Positions 24,824 to 33,983 are shown, counted from the first letter of the stretch. The stretch is 52,614 nt of DNA from Cyclobacteriaceae bacterium (GCA_947457095.1 CANGUK010000004.1:1-52614); one strand, 5' to 3'. Numbers and translations are program-made. Notes: generated by a model not told the origin, from the letters alone.

Positions 24824-26011
24824 TTATTCCGTTCGTTTACACCAATACAATTTGAAACCAGTTCCCGTCTTGGTTCCGATTAAAAAATCCTCCCCTCCAT
24901 CCTTTAAACCCAATTTTTTCTTGAGTTCTTCAGCACCCATCACGTAGTTGCGGCAGATGACATTGACCTTTCCTGAAGGGAAAAAAGTTTTAATCTCCTG
25001 CTTTTTTGGGCTGATTTCTTGAAGCACTTCAAAGACACGGCCTGGAATGCTCGTGGTAAACGTCTCGCTGGTGTAGAGGTGACTGTTCCTCTCCAATTTT
25101 TTGAGTCCAAATCGCTCGCCAAATAGGTTAAATGCACCCGCTTTGAGTATTCCTGCTAGAGGTTCAATCAGGAACTTACCTGCTTCGGCAAATTGGGACT
25201 GTGCTCGTTCTTCAGCCCTGGGCTCAAATTCGAAGGGAGGCAATCCAGTCTCCAGATCTACCACAGTGATCAATCTTGGCGTACCTTCTTTTGCTTTTTC
25301 CCAATGGAGGAGAAGTTCCTTGACCTCATTTTTAACCGATACCACCGTTATTTTTTGGAGGTCTGGGAGTTCCAGCCAGGCTTGAGTCAAGTCCAGCATG
25401 GGCGAAACTTTTAGAAGAATGGAGTCGGATTTGCTTTGCAATAGGGGCCAGGCCTCCACCACATTCGGTTCGCAATCCTGGAGCTTGTACAATTTCTGAT
25501 TGCTTGTACCTCGACGGGCAGGATCCGCATAAATAAGATCAAATCTTCTTGCTGTTTTTCGTAAATAATCCAATCCATCGCCTTCCACAAAGTCGAACTT
25601 GCCCGGATTTAATGTGCTTAAGTTGTGCTTGGTGATCTTGAAAAGTTCGGATTGCTGCTCACAATACACCCCATGTTCAAACCCCTCACTTAAGTGATAG
25701 CAATCCACTCCAAAGCCACCAGTAAGGTCTATCATCCAGTCACCTGTGTGACCTATGGACTTAAAGCGGGCTGTTTGCTCGGATGAACATTGTTCGACTG
25801 AGATGCTGGCAGGAAAGAAGAGGCTGAGATTTTTCGACCAGGTGGGTAATTTCTTGACCGATTTCTGTCTGGCAGCGATTTGCTGTATGGCTGTTTTTAG
25901 ATCGAAAGAAACCTTTCCCTGGTACTTAAAAAGTAAAAGTGCAGGATCTTCTTCCAGATGATCCTGCACAAATTGGGTGAATTCGGCGCTATTGAACTCA
26001 CTTAGGTCCAT
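24824..26011 (-). CDS. Class I SAM-dependent methyltransferase with THUMP-like C-terminus
   Basis: 395 residues. The SAM motif I is DLTGGFGVDCYHLS (from residue 95), and a catalytic-type motif YADPARRGTSNQKLY follows. The C-terminal part (FFPSGKVNVICRNYVMGAEELKKKLGLKDGGEDFLIGTK, read in pieces) resembles a THUMP-like RNA-binding domain. This matches a Bacteroidota family (PG_1098-like) of putative RNA methyltransferases; the target is unknown. Its ATG overlaps the asd stop by one base (TAATG), so the two are translationally coupled. Confidence 0.8.
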   Translation of the reverse strand: MDLSEFNSAEFTQFVQDHLEEDPALLLFKYQGKVSFDLKTAIQQIAARQKSVKKLPTWSKNLSLFFPASISVEQCSSEQTARFKSIGHTGDWMIDLTGGFGVDCYHLSEGFEHGVYCEQQSELFKITKHNLSTLNPGKFDFVEGDGLDYLRKTARRFDLIYADPARRGTSNQKLYKLQDCEPNVVEAWPLLQSKSDSILLKVSPMLDLTQAWLELPDLQKITVVSVKNEVKELLLHWEKAKEGTPRLITVVDLETGLPPFEFEPRAEERAQSQFAEAGKFLIEPLAGILKAGAFNLFGERFGLKKLERNSHLYTSETFTTSIPGRVFEVLQEISPKKQEIKTFFPSGKVNVICRNYVMGAEELKKKLGLKDGGEDFLIGTKTGTGFKLYWCKRTE

Positions 26012-27000
26012 TAGGCCAATTTGTTTTCCAAAAGGTATTCCGCAATCTGCACTGCATTGGTGGCAGCACCTTTGCGGAGGTTATCGGCTACGATCCACAT
26101 ATTGAGTGTATTGGCTTGGGATTCGTCGCGGCGCAATCTGCCTACAAACACCTCATCCTTTTTATGGGCAGTGATCGGCATGGGGTAGATGAAATTGGCT
26201 GGATCATCTTGAACGATGATGCCAGGAGCATTTTCAAGTAAACTCCGCACTTCTGCCAAGTCAAAATCTTGTTTGAACTCCACGTTTACCGCCTCGGAGT
26301 GTCCTCCCATGGTTGGCACACGTACCGTAGTGGAGGTCACCTGAATGGAATCGTCGCTGAAGATTTTCTTGGTTTCGTTAATCATCTTCATCTCTTCCTT
26401 GGTGTAGCCGTTGGCTTGGAAAAGGTCGATGTGTGGAAGGACGTTGAGGTCAATTTTGTGTGGGTACACCATCTCCGGTGTTTTCCCTTGGCGCTCAGCC
26501 ATCATTTGATCTACTGCGGCTTTGCCTGTACCGGTCACGGACTGGTAGGTGGATACCACGATGCGCTTGATGCCGTAGCGCTGCCGTAGTGGCTCTAAAG
26601 CCAAGACCATCTGTATGGTTGAGCAGTTGGGATTTGCAATGATTTTATCGGCTGGACCAATTTCCTTGGCATTGATTTCAGGTACCACCAATTTTTTGCT
26701 GGGATCCATTCTCCAGGCAGAGGAATTGTCAATAACAATAGTGCCTACGGCAGCAAATTTGGGTGCCCATTCCAAGGAAGTACTTCCTCCTGCAGAGAAA
26801 ATGGCAATGTCCGGTTTGGCGGCAACACCCTCTTCCATGTCTATGATCACGTGTTTTTTGCCATTGTAGTCAATCTCCTTTCCTTTGGATCTAGCGGATG
26901 CTACTAGGAGGAGTTCAGTGTACGGAAATTGATGCTCTAGAAGCACTTCCAGAATTTCGGAGCCTACTAGTCCAGTGGCACCTACGACGGCAAGTTTCAT
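26011..27000 (-). CDS. asd: Aspartate-semialdehyde dehydrogenase
   Basis: NADPH-dependent reduction of aspartyl phosphate, the step after aspartate kinase (2367). 329 residues. GATGLVG at 7-13 is the nucleotide-binding loop, Cys126 in ANPNCSTIQM is the catalytic thiol, and MGGHSEAVNVEF holds the catalytic histidine. QSVTGTGKAAVDQM and RLRRDESQANTLNMWIVADN are typical of the bacterial enzyme. A TATTTTTG box lies 29 nt upstream. Confidence 0.95.
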   Translation of the reverse strand: MKLAVVGATGLVGSEILEVLLEHQFPYTELLLVASARSKGKEIDYNGKKHVIIDMEEGVAAKPDIAIFSAGGSTSLEWAPKFAAVGTIVIDNSSAWRMDPSKKLVVPEINAKEIGPADKIIANPNCSTIQMVLALEPLRQRYGIKRIVVSTYQSVTGTGKAAVDQMMAERQGKTPEMVYPHKIDLNVLPHIDLFQANGYTKEEMKMINETKKIFSDDSIQVTSTTVRVPTMGGHSEAVNVEFKQDFDLAEVRSLLENAPGIIVQDDPANFIYPMPITAHKKDEVFVGRLRRDESQANTLNMWIVADNLRKGAATNAVQIAEYLLENKLA

Positions 27001-27029
27001 GGGAAATCGGTTTGAAGGTTTTGAGATGT

Positions 27030-27037
27030 CAAAAATA
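27030..27037 (-). promoter_or_regulatory. Candidate -7 box for asd
   Basis: Minus strand reads TATTTTTG (exact TAnnTTTG), 29 nt before the asd ATG. No convincing TTG at 19 nt upstream. Confidence 0.4.
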
Positions 27038-27138
27038 CGGATTCAAGTTTCAATACTTGGGCTATTGGGAAACATTTTTATAGCGTCTAGATTTTGGTAG
27101 ATTTTGAGTAACTTCCTTTACTTTTTAAACTTTTAGCC

Positions 27139-29664
27139 ATGAATTATTTTTTTCGCATAGCAGGATACCTGCTTGGAGCTAGCCTCCTTGTTCTTTTCTC
27201 AATTCCTTCTGCCTTGTCCCAGACCCAAGATTTTGAAGGCACTTTTTCTACCGTATCCTATCCCCAACCCTTTTTGCCTGGATGGTATGCCAATGAGTTC
27301 AGGAGTACTTCTTCCCGCATTTTTCGACTTTCCACGGGAGGTATCAATGGCTCAGTCGCTTTGGCCATTCAGCCCATTACCACCTTTACAGGACGGGTTT
27401 GGGTGCGGCTTCAGCCCAAACAGATGGGGAATCCGCATGTGGTGTTTTGGGCCAAAACCTTAAAAAATGGAACGGGTACGCGTCCCGTGCTCGTACATGC
27501 GTCTTGGTCCGGAACTTTGGAAACGGATAGTAATTTCCAAGAGCGAATTCCTGTTGGTGATGTCAATCAATTTCCCAATGCCGCCACGGCATTCACTAAG
27601 GTAGAATTCGAAGTGCCTGCTGCGTTTAGTGGTTTGGATGAGGTGTTTTTGAGTTTGGAGGTAGGGATAGGGCCAGGCACGGGCAGTGCAGCTCGGTGGG
27701 TGATGGATGCATTTAGTTTGGAGGATCGGGTAGTGGATGAAGTTGCTCCGCGAGTGAAGCAAGTCAAGGGGTTTGGGCCTAGAGAGGTGATGATTGCTTT
27801 TTCTGAGCCAGTAGACCCTGTTTTTTCGAGATTACCCCTGGCATATGCCTTGGAAGGGAAGGAGCCATTGGAGACGCGTAGATTGGCGGATTCGGTGCTG
27901 GTATTGGCATTTGAAGAGGCCCTGCTAGAAGAAAAAGAGTACAATCTCGCTGTACAGCGGGTGCCAGATCTGCAGGGCAATTTTTTGGCCGACACAGTGG
28001 TCAAGTTTAGGTACACCGATCCCAGATCTTTTGGATCAAAATCCCTAGTGATCAACGAAGTGATGGCTGCCCCTCGGCAAGATCAGGACTTGCCTTTTGT
28101 GGAATACGTGGAGTTGATGAACCCTTCAAAAAAAGAGTTGCGCTTGGATGGGCTTGTATTTTCCACATCCTCAGCGCAGGTAGCTTTACCTCCTTACTGG
28201 ATTGCACCTGGGGATTGGGTAATCTTGTGTCCCGCATCTCAAGCTGGATTACTACAGTCCTATGGAAAGGTGTTGCCCATTGAGGGATGGCCTGTTCTCT
28301 CGAATTCAGGAACCAGCCTTCGCGTACAGGTACCATCAGGCGATTTGATTGACCAGTTGAATTACACTACCGCTTCATGGGGTGGAACAGAGTTTGCGAA
28401 TGGAGGATACAGCCTAGAGCTACCTGATCCGTTTTACCGCTGCGAGGGGACATCCTTGTTGGTGCCTTCTAGCCATCCGAGACGGGGGACTCCGGGTGCT
28501 CAAAATTCATCCTTTGCGCGTCAAGTGGATTTAGGACCTTTTCGGGTGGAGGGGAGTTGGTTTACTGATTCCAAAAAGGTTACGATTACTTTAAATCAAG
28601 CGATACTTCCAGGTATTGGGCTTACTTCATTTGTGTTTACACCTGAATTGGTGATGGATTCCAGTTGGGTATTTGCATCAGGGAAGCAAATAGGGTTGTC
28701 TTTACAGGTTCCTGCTAAAAGTAGCCTTCCCTACCAGTTGAAGGCTTCAGCCTTGGAACCCTGTGTGGGCGAGATGGGAGGGTTTGAAACCTCGCTAATT
28801 TTGGGAGAGGTGCCTGTCTCAGGTGAACTGGTGTTGAATGAGCTCTTGGTCGATCCTATGCCCGGAGACCCCAAGTTTGTGGAACTTTACAATACCAGTT
28901 CCCAGAAACACCTATCCCTGGGTGGATGGGCGCTAGCCACCCGTGAGGGAGATGGCGTGCCACAGCAAATCCGAGTTTTTGGAGAGGAGGGACAAATTTT
29001 GCCGCCCCAAGGGTATTTGGCCCTGAGCACAGCTCCTGATCGTTTGCGTATCGCTTATCCCCAGTCTGGAGCAGGGGATTTTAAGCAAGTGAAGTCGCTT
29101 CCAAGTTTACCAATTGGTGGAGGCACAGTCTTGCTGCTCTCACCGATGGGTCAGGTGATGGAATCCCTTTCTTACGATCAAGCTTGGCATCATCCCTTGC
29201 TGCGTACGAGCAAAGGGGTGTCTTTGGAGCGTATTTCTCCTTTTTCATCAGCCACTGAGCCTGGAAATTGGCATTCTGCAGCTAGTGCTGCCGATTATGG
29301 TACTCCTGGAAGAAAGAACTCTACGGTAGTGAGCGCCGATACCGAAGGAAAGCTCTTGAAGGTAGACCCTCAGGTTTTCGATCCAGATGGGAGCAGCGGT
29401 CCCAATTTTGTTACCGTGCAGTACTCCTTAGAGCAAGCAGGTTGGGTGGGAAGTTTTACCATCTATTCGGCTGCAGGAAGAGAAGTGGTCGTGCTGGGGC
29501 AACAGCAAATTTTGGGAACTTCAGGCCTATATTCTTGGTCTGGGACCGATTCGGCTGGGAGGAGGGTGTCTCCGGGATACTATGTGTTGGTAGCCCAATT
29601 TGTTGATTTGACGGGTAGGATTAAGGTGATCAAGAAGACTTTTGTGGTGGCATCTCAACTGTAG
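27139..29664 (+). CDS. Large secreted protein with two lamin-tail domains and a FlgD-Ig/T9SS-like C-terminus
   Basis: 841 residues with a signal peptide ending near ALSQTQ. The order is: an N-terminal beta-rich domain (to about 210); an SbsA-type Ig-like domain (MIAFSEPVDPVFSRLPLAYAL); a first lamin-tail domain (LVINEVMAAPRQ, VEYVELMNPSKKEL); a second (LVLNELLVDPMPGDPKFVEL, LGGWALATREG); and a C-terminal segment (FTIYSAAGREVVVL, YSWSGTDSAGRRVSPGYYVL, IKVIKKTFVV) like FlgD-Ig or gliding C-terminal sorting modules. Likely exported to the surface, possibly by type IX secretion. Lamin-tail domains in bacteria accompany nucleases and adhesins; no catalytic motif is visible here. Confidence 0.8.
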   Translation: MNYFFRIAGYLLGASLLVLFSIPSALSQTQDFEGTFSTVSYPQPFLPGWYANEFRSTSSRIFRLSTGGINGSVALAIQPITTFTGRVWVRLQPKQMGNPHVVFWAKTLKNGTGTRPVLVHASWSGTLETDSNFQERIPVGDVNQFPNAATAFTKVEFEVPAAFSGLDEVFLSLEVGIGPGTGSAARWVMDAFSLEDRVVDEVAPRVKQVKGFGPREVMIAFSEPVDPVFSRLPLAYALEGKEPLETRRLADSVLVLAFEEALLEEKEYNLAVQRVPDLQGNFLADTVVKFRYTDPRSFGSKSLVINEVMAAPRQDQDLPFVEYVELMNPSKKELRLDGLVFSTSSAQVALPPYWIAPGDWVILCPASQAGLLQSYGKVLPIEGWPVLSNSGTSLRVQVPSGDLIDQLNYTTASWGGTEFANGGYSLELPDPFYRCEGTSLLVPSSHPRRGTPGAQNSSFARQVDLGPFRVEGSWFTDSKKVTITLNQAILPGIGLTSFVFTPELVMDSSWVFASGKQIGLSLQVPAKSSLPYQLKASALEPCVGEMGGFETSLILGEVPVSGELVLNELLVDPMPGDPKFVELYNTSSQKHLSLGGWALATREGDGVPQQIRVFGEEGQILPPQGYLALSTAPDRLRIAYPQSGAGDFKQVKSLPSLPIGGGTVLLLSPMGQVMESLSYDQAWHHPLLRTSKGVSLERISPFSSATEPGNWHSAASAADYGTPGRKNSTVVSADTEGKLLKVDPQVFDPDGSSGPNFVTVQYSLEQAGWVGSFTIYSAAGREVVVLGQQQILGTSGLYSWSGTDSAGRRVSPGYYVLVAQFVDLTGRIKVIKKTFVVASQL

Positions 29665-29727
29665 GGAAGTCGGATAGAAAAGGTGAAATTTCAATGGGGA
29701 CAAGGGTACGGATAATCCCTTCTTTGT

Positions 29728-29758
29728 TTTGGTTTTCAAAAAGACTGCTGTATTTTAG
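29728..29758 (+). promoter_or_regulatory. Promoter candidate for the DksA-like/scpB operon
   Basis: TTTG (29728-29731), exactly 19 nt, then TATTTTAG (29751-29758), one mismatch from TAnnTTTG. The start codon is about 50 nt downstream. Confidence 0.5.
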
Positions 29759-29809
29759 AGAATTCTTTTTTAAGAAAGTCTCACAAGTGTACCCCTAATC
29801 AATACGTGT

Positions 29810-30193
29810 ATGAGTAAGGAAGAAAAAACCGCTTATTCTAAAGATGAGCTTAAGGAATTTGAAGAGATTATTCTTCAGAAATTGGCTTTGGCTAGAGAAG
29901 AGCTCCAATCGCTTAAAGAGACCATGAGTAAAAAGAATGACAGTGGAACGGATCACACCTCTTCCACGTCTAAGCTTTTGGAAGATGGGGCTGATACCTT
30001 GGAACGAGAAAGTTTAAATCAACTGGCGGCAAGACAGCAAAAGTTTGTCATCAATTTGGAGAATGCCTTGATTCGAATTAAAAACGGAACCTACGGGATT
30101 TGTGTGGATACGGGCAAGTTGATTTCGAAGGAACGGTTGATGGCAGTGCCGCACACCATGCATTCCATTGAGGCCAAATTGGCCAAGAAGTAA
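29810..30193 (+). CDS. TraR/DksA family protein without zinc cysteines
   Basis: 127 residues: N-terminal coiled coil (KDELKEFEEIILQKLALAREEL onward), then the DksA-like C-terminal motif YGICVDTGKLISKERLMAVP. The usual four zinc cysteines are reduced to Cys98; the second position is Thr101 and the distal pair is missing (HTMHSIEA). Bacteroidota homologues commonly show this YGICxxTGKLI form, so it is probably a real zinc-less subfamily that still binds RNA polymerase through the secondary channel. Two bases separate it from scpB. Confidence 0.85.
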   Translation: MSKEEKTAYSKDELKEFEEIILQKLALAREELQSLKETMSKKNDSGTDHTSSTSKLLEDGADTLERESLNQLAARQQKFVINLENALIRIKNGTYGICVDTGKLISKERLMAVPHTMHSIEAKLAKK

Positions 30194-30195
30194 GG

Positions 30196-30756
30196 GTGGA
30201 CTTCCTTCATCGCCATATAGAAGCGTTGATTTTTTGTGCCCCAGAACCACTTGGGCTGGGGGAAATCGTGTCTTGCTTGAGTGAAATGTTTGGCGCAGAG
30301 GTGCCTCCTAAAGACGTGGAAGCGGCTTTGTCGGAGCTTGGTCTAAAATATGAAAGCGAAGAGTACGCGTTTGCATTGGAAAAGCTGGGTGGAGGGTATC
30401 AATTTTTGACAAAGCCTGCTTACCAGCCCAGCATTCAAATTTTATTGCGTCAACACTCTCAAAAAAGACTTTCTACAGCACAGTTGGAGACCTTGTCCAT
30501 TATTGCGTACAAGCAGCCAATTACCAAAGGAGAAGTAGAGCAGATTCGTGGGGTGGCCTGTGATTATTCGCTACAAAAGTTATTGGAAAAGGAGTTGGTT
30601 GAGATAAAAGGAAAATCCGATGGGGTTGGAAGACCTTTGATTTATGGGACATCTCAAAAATTCATGGATTATTTTGGAATCAATTCCCTTCAAGATTTGC
30701 CGCAACCCAAAGACTTTTCACAGCCAGAGCATCAGATTGGTGAAGAAAGAGATTAG
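30196..30756 (+). CDS. scpB: Segregation and condensation protein B
   Basis: 186-residue winged-helix subunit of the Smc-ScpA-ScpB condensin. Diagnostic stretches are IEALIFCAPEPLGLGEI, GGYQFLTKP, LSTAQLETLSIIAYKQPITK and GRPLIYGTSQKFMDYFGI. Starts with GTG two bases after the DksA-like stop. It converges on the SprT-like gene, the ends overlapping by 4 nt. scpA is not in the window. Confidence 0.92.
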   Translation: MDFLHRHIEALIFCAPEPLGLGEIVSCLSEMFGAEVPPKDVEAALSELGLKYESEEYAFALEKLGGGYQFLTKPAYQPSIQILLRQHSQKRLSTAQLETLSIIAYKQPITKGEVEQIRGVACDYSLQKLLEKELVEIKGKSDGVGRPLIYGTSQKFMDYFGINSLQDLPQPKDFSQPEHQIGEERD

Positions 30757-31382
30757 TTTAGCCGGATCACTTTAGCTAGCCGGGACACCAAGAATTTTTT
30801 ACCAGTATCTACTTCCTCGCAGAGGATTCGCGTTCTTCTGGTTTCTCCTTTTTTAAATTTTCTTCCTCCCAATTCAAAATGTGTGTGAGGGGCTAAATCA
30901 GCCAAGAAAAAGCTTGGTTGCGTAGTTGGATTTCCGACATCGTATTTACTCATTTCTTTCATGAGAAAAAGATCCCGAGCAGAGCTAGCGGAAGGGTTTT
31001 TCATGTGCAGCTTTAGGGGAACTAGGATATCCCTAGGAAAGACGGATTCATGAAGTAATGGTTCTAAGAGTAGCTTAAACAGGGTTTTCCATTCTGACCC
31101 ATGGGGAGCATGGTTAGTTCCGTAGCGAGCGAATGCTCTGAGATGTGCTACCTCATGAATGTAGGTAAGTAGGAATTGGTACGGGTTGAGGTCCGAGTTG
31201 AGGGTGATGGTTTGGATCGTTCGATCCTTTCGGTAGCGGAAATCTCCAAGTTTGGAATTACGTGGAGGTTTTACAAAAAAATGGAAGGGGCTTTCTTCCC
31301 AAAGTTGAACGCAGTAGGGGATTGCGTTTTCGGGGAGATGCTTTTGGAATACTAGTAGGAGTTCAGAAGAATTGGTCGACAT
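30753..31382 (-). CDS. SprT-like zinc metallopeptidase-fold protein
   Basis: 209 residues. HEVAH at 76-80 in FLLTYIHEVAHLRAF and the following HAPHGSEWK form the SprT-like metal site. A C-terminal basic region (GGRKFKKGETRRTRILCEE) stands where SprT/Spartan proteins have a zinc ribbon, but only one cysteine remains. Bacterial SprT roles are unclear; the eukaryotic relatives cleave DNA-protein crosslinks. ATG at 31382. Confidence 0.82.
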   Translation of the reverse strand: MSTNSSELLLVFQKHLPENAIPYCVQLWEESPFHFFVKPPRNSKLGDFRYRKDRTIQTITLNSDLNPYQFLLTYIHEVAHLRAFARYGTNHAPHGSEWKTLFKLLLEPLLHESVFPRDILVPLKLHMKNPSASSARDLFLMKEMSKYDVGNPTTQPSFFLADLAPHTHFELGGRKFKKGETRRTRILCEEVDTGKKFLVSRLAKVIRLN

Positions 31383-31392
31383 TTTACGGCAT

Positions 31393-31430
31393 AAAAAAAG
31401 AGTCCCGATCCATCGGAACTCTTAATTTTT
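31393..31430 (-). terminator. Bidirectional-looking terminator
   Basis: AAGAGTCCCGAT (31398-31409) pairs with ATCGGAACTCTT (31412-31423), one mismatch. A run of A on the left gives T on the minus strand after the Ala-rich lipoprotein gene, and T's follow on the right. Confidence 0.8.
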
Positions 31431-31446
31431 TCACGCTGAGTGTTGA

Positions 31447-31674
31447 TTACTTAGCAGGAGCAGCAGCAGCAGAATCTGCAGCAGCCTGAGCAGCAGCAGC
31501 AGCAGCAGAGTCAGCAGCAGCCTGAGCAGCAGCAGCCTCTACAGCAGCGATAGAATCAGCAGCAGCAGCAGCAGCGATAGAATCAGCAGCGGCTTGCTCT
31601 TCAGCTGATTTTCCACCGCAAGAAGCAGTAGCGATCAAACCAGCGATTGCGAAAATTGCAAATACCTTTTTCAT
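31447..31674 (-). CDS. Small Ala-rich lipoprotein with short tandem repeats
   Basis: 75 residues. A lipoprotein signal (MKKVFAIFAIAGLIATASC, lipobox TASC) is followed by a mature part made almost only of Ala with Asp, Ser, Ile and Gln in a repeated pattern (AAADSIAA, AQAAADSAAAA), ending APAK. At DNA level this is a GCAGCAG-rich near-microsatellite. The pattern would make a long amphipathic helix, reminiscent of Lpp-type structural lipoproteins, but no homology can be claimed. It has a perfect TAnnTTTG promoter and its own terminator, so it may be strongly expressed. Confidence 0.75.
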   Translation of the reverse strand: MKKVFAIFAIAGLIATASCGGKSAEEQAAADSIAAAAAADSIAAVEAAAAQAAADSAAAAAAQAAADSAAAAPAK

Positions 31675-31700
31675 TTGTTATGGTTTTCTTAATTACAACA

Positions 31701-31732
31701 CAAATGTACTAGTATTAATTTTAATTGTGCAA
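31701..31732 (-). promoter_or_regulatory. Promoter for the Ala-rich lipoprotein gene
   Basis: Minus strand: TTG (31732-31730), 21 nt, then TACATTTG (31708-31701), an exact TAnnTTTG. The ATG is 27 nt further on. Confidence 0.6.
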
Positions 31733-31749
31733 GTGGTTGCCAAAATTTT

Positions 31750-33063
31750 TTATTTGTTTTTGTAAACTATTTTTACGGGAACACCTTCGAAATCAAAGTT
31801 TTCTCGCAATCTATTCTCCAAAAAGCGTGTATAGGGTTCTTTTATGTACTGTGGGAGGTTGCAAAAAAAGGCAAAAACAGGATTTTTAGTTGGCAACTGG
31901 GTCACGTATTTAATCTTGATATACTTTCCTTTCCAAGCTGGGGGAGGATATTTTTCAATTTCTTGAAGTAAAATATCATTTAGTTTGGAGGTAGCCACGC
32001 GCCTGGTTTTATTCTCATACACCTTTACTGCGAGTTCAATAGCCTGAAATATGCGTTGCTTTTCCGTGACGGAGGTGAAAATAATTGGAATCCATTTGTG
32101 TTCGCCAAGGCGATCGAGCATGTCCTCCTTGATTTTGTTCATGGTTTTGTGATCTTTTTCGATCAAATCCCACTTATTGACCATGATGAGTACGCCCTTA
32201 TTATTTTTAATGGCTAAGGAAATCAAGTTGACATCTTGAGCTTCCAATCCTCGAGTAGCATCGATCATGACAATTACGACATCAGATTCCTCTAAGGTTC
32301 TTAGAGATCGCATGACGGAGTAAAACTCGATATCCTCTTTTACTTTGGCTTTTTTACGGATACCAGCTGTATCGGTGATGATGAAATCTTTGCCGAAAAA
32401 CTTGTATCGGGTATGGATGGCATCGCGAGTCGTGCCTGCCTCATGGGTAACTATGGAGCGTTCCTGACCGAGAAGGGCATTGAGGAAGGAGGATTTTCCT
32501 GCGTTTGGTCTTCCTAAAATTGATATTTTAGGGATGCCTGCATCGGGATCCTCTACCCCATCTTCTTCAAAGTGGGTGACGATGGCATCCAATAAATCCC
32601 CTGTACCGCTGCCGCTCGCAGCAGCTATTGGAAAAATTTCAAGATCTGTCAAGCCGAGTGAATAGAACTCGTTTGCCATGAAGGATTTCTCCTGGTTGTC
32701 TGCTTTATTGGCAACTACATAGAGCGGTTTTTTATTGCTGCGGAGTTCGTTGGCAAATTCCTCATCCAAGTCGGTTAGTCCGTCGTGGCAATCGACCACG
32801 AATAGAATCACATCGGCTTCTTCGATGGCTAATTTCACTTGCTTCCGGATTTCGGCTTCGTATAGGTCATCAGATCCAGTGACATAGCCGCCTGTATCGA
32901 TTACAGAGAAAAATTTACCGGACCATTGGGCATGCCCATAATGTCTATCTCGAGTGACGCCGCTAAGGTTGTCTTCAATGGCTTTTCGCTCTTCCACCAG
33001 GCGATTGAAAAGGGTGGATTTGCCCACATTGGGTCTGCCTACTATTGCTACTATATTTGCCAT
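31750..33063 (-). CDS. der: Ribosome biogenesis GTPase Der
   Basis: 437-residue double GTPase required for 50S assembly. The first G domain has GRPNVGKSTLFN, DTGGYV and NKAD; the second has GRPNAGKSSFLN, DTAGIRKKAKV and VNKWDLIEKD. The KH-like C-terminal domain ends NFDFEGVPVKIVYKNK. It lies two bases downstream of era in the same direction. Confidence 0.96.
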   Translation of the reverse strand: MANIVAIVGRPNVGKSTLFNRLVEERKAIEDNLSGVTRDRHYGHAQWSGKFFSVIDTGGYVTGSDDLYEAEIRKQVKLAIEEADVILFVVDCHDGLTDLDEEFANELRSNKKPLYVVANKADNQEKSFMANEFYSLGLTDLEIFPIAAASGSGTGDLLDAIVTHFEEDGVEDPDAGIPKISILGRPNAGKSSFLNALLGQERSIVTHEAGTTRDAIHTRYKFFGKDFIITDTAGIRKKAKVKEDIEFYSVMRSLRTLEESDVVIVMIDATRGLEAQDVNLISLAIKNNKGVLIMVNKWDLIEKDHKTMNKIKEDMLDRLGEHKWIPIIFTSVTEKQRIFQAIELAVKVYENKTRRVATSKLNDILLQEIEKYPPPAWKGKYIKIKYVTQLPTKNPVFAFFCNLPQYIKEPYTRFLENRLRENFDFEGVPVKIVYKNK

Positions 33064-33065
33064 GA

Positions 33066-33959
33066 TTAAGAGGGGTCGTACCCAAATTTTTTTAACACTA
33101 ATTTATTTTTCCGCCAATCCTGTTCCACCTTTACGAAGGTTTCTAGAAATACTTTTTTTCCAAAAAACTTTTCCAAGTCAGCACGTGCTTCAGTGCCTAC
33201 TTTCTTGAGCATTTTTCCTTTGTCTCCGATGACGATCCCTTTTTGACTATCGCGTTCTACGAAGATGGTGGCCCGAATACGGATCAGATTTTCTTCCTCA
33301 TGAAAATCTTCAATACCTACTTCGGTACTGTAAGGAATTTCCTTTTTGTAGTTGGTGAAAATTTTCTCGCGAATAATCTCTGATGCGAAGAAACGTTCTG
33401 GGCGGTCAGTAAGTTCCTCCTTGTCGTAAAATGGCGGATGCACAGGAAGGCGTTCTACAATTTCCTGGAGGATCCGTTCGGTATTGAATTGCTCCAATGC
33501 CGAGATAGGAATAACTGTGGCCGCTTGAATGCGGGAAGTCCAGTACTGGGTCACTTCGTCAAGTTGACCTTCCTTTGCCAGGTCGATTTTATTGATGACA
33601 AGGAGTACCGGTGCTCCTGCTCCATTTATTTTTTGAATGACCTCTTCGATTTCCTCATCGGTTTCAAAGAGATCGGTTACAAATACAATTACATCCGCAT
33701 CTTCCAAGGTAAGGTGTACGAAGCCCATCATGCTTTTATGGAGTTCGTACTTGGGCTTGAGCATGCCAGGGGTGTCAGAGAATACAATTTGGTATTCCTC
33801 GGTATTGATTATTCCTAGAATGCGGTGTCGGGTAGTCTGTGCTTTGGAAGAAACGATCGAAAGGCGCTCTCCCACAAGAATATTCATCAGCGTAGACTTT
33901 CCTACATTGGGTTTTCCGATGATATTGACAAATCCAGCCTTGTGGGTTGAAGGGATCAT
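33066..33959 (-). CDS. era: GTPase Era
   Basis: 297-residue GTPase binding 16S rRNA during 30S maturation. G1 GKPNVGKST at 15-23, G3 SDTPGML, G4 INKIDLA; the C-terminal KH domain shows GIVIGDKGKMLKKVGTEAR and ends KFGYDPS. First gene of an era-der unit. Confidence 0.96.
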   Translation of the reverse strand: MIPSTHKAGFVNIIGKPNVGKSTLMNILVGERLSIVSSKAQTTRHRILGIINTEEYQIVFSDTPGMLKPKYELHKSMMGFVHLTLEDADVIVFVTDLFETDEEIEEVIQKINGAGAPVLLVINKIDLAKEGQLDEVTQYWTSRIQAATVIPISALEQFNTERILQEIVERLPVHPPFYDKEELTDRPERFFASEIIREKIFTNYKKEIPYSTEVGIEDFHEEENLIRIRATIFVERDSQKGIVIGDKGKMLKKVGTEARADLEKFFGKKVFLETFVKVEQDWRKNKLVLKKFGYDPS

Positions 33960-33974
33960 TTCTTACTTTTTTTG

Positions 33975-33982
33975 CAAAGGTA
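33975..33982 (-). promoter_or_regulatory. -7 box for era-der
   Basis: Minus strand reads TACCTTTG, an exact match to TAnnTTTG, 15 nt before the era ATG. No TTG at the expected distance. It is back to back with the tRNA promoter, which has an identical -7 box. Confidence 0.5.
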
Positions 33983-33983
33983 C

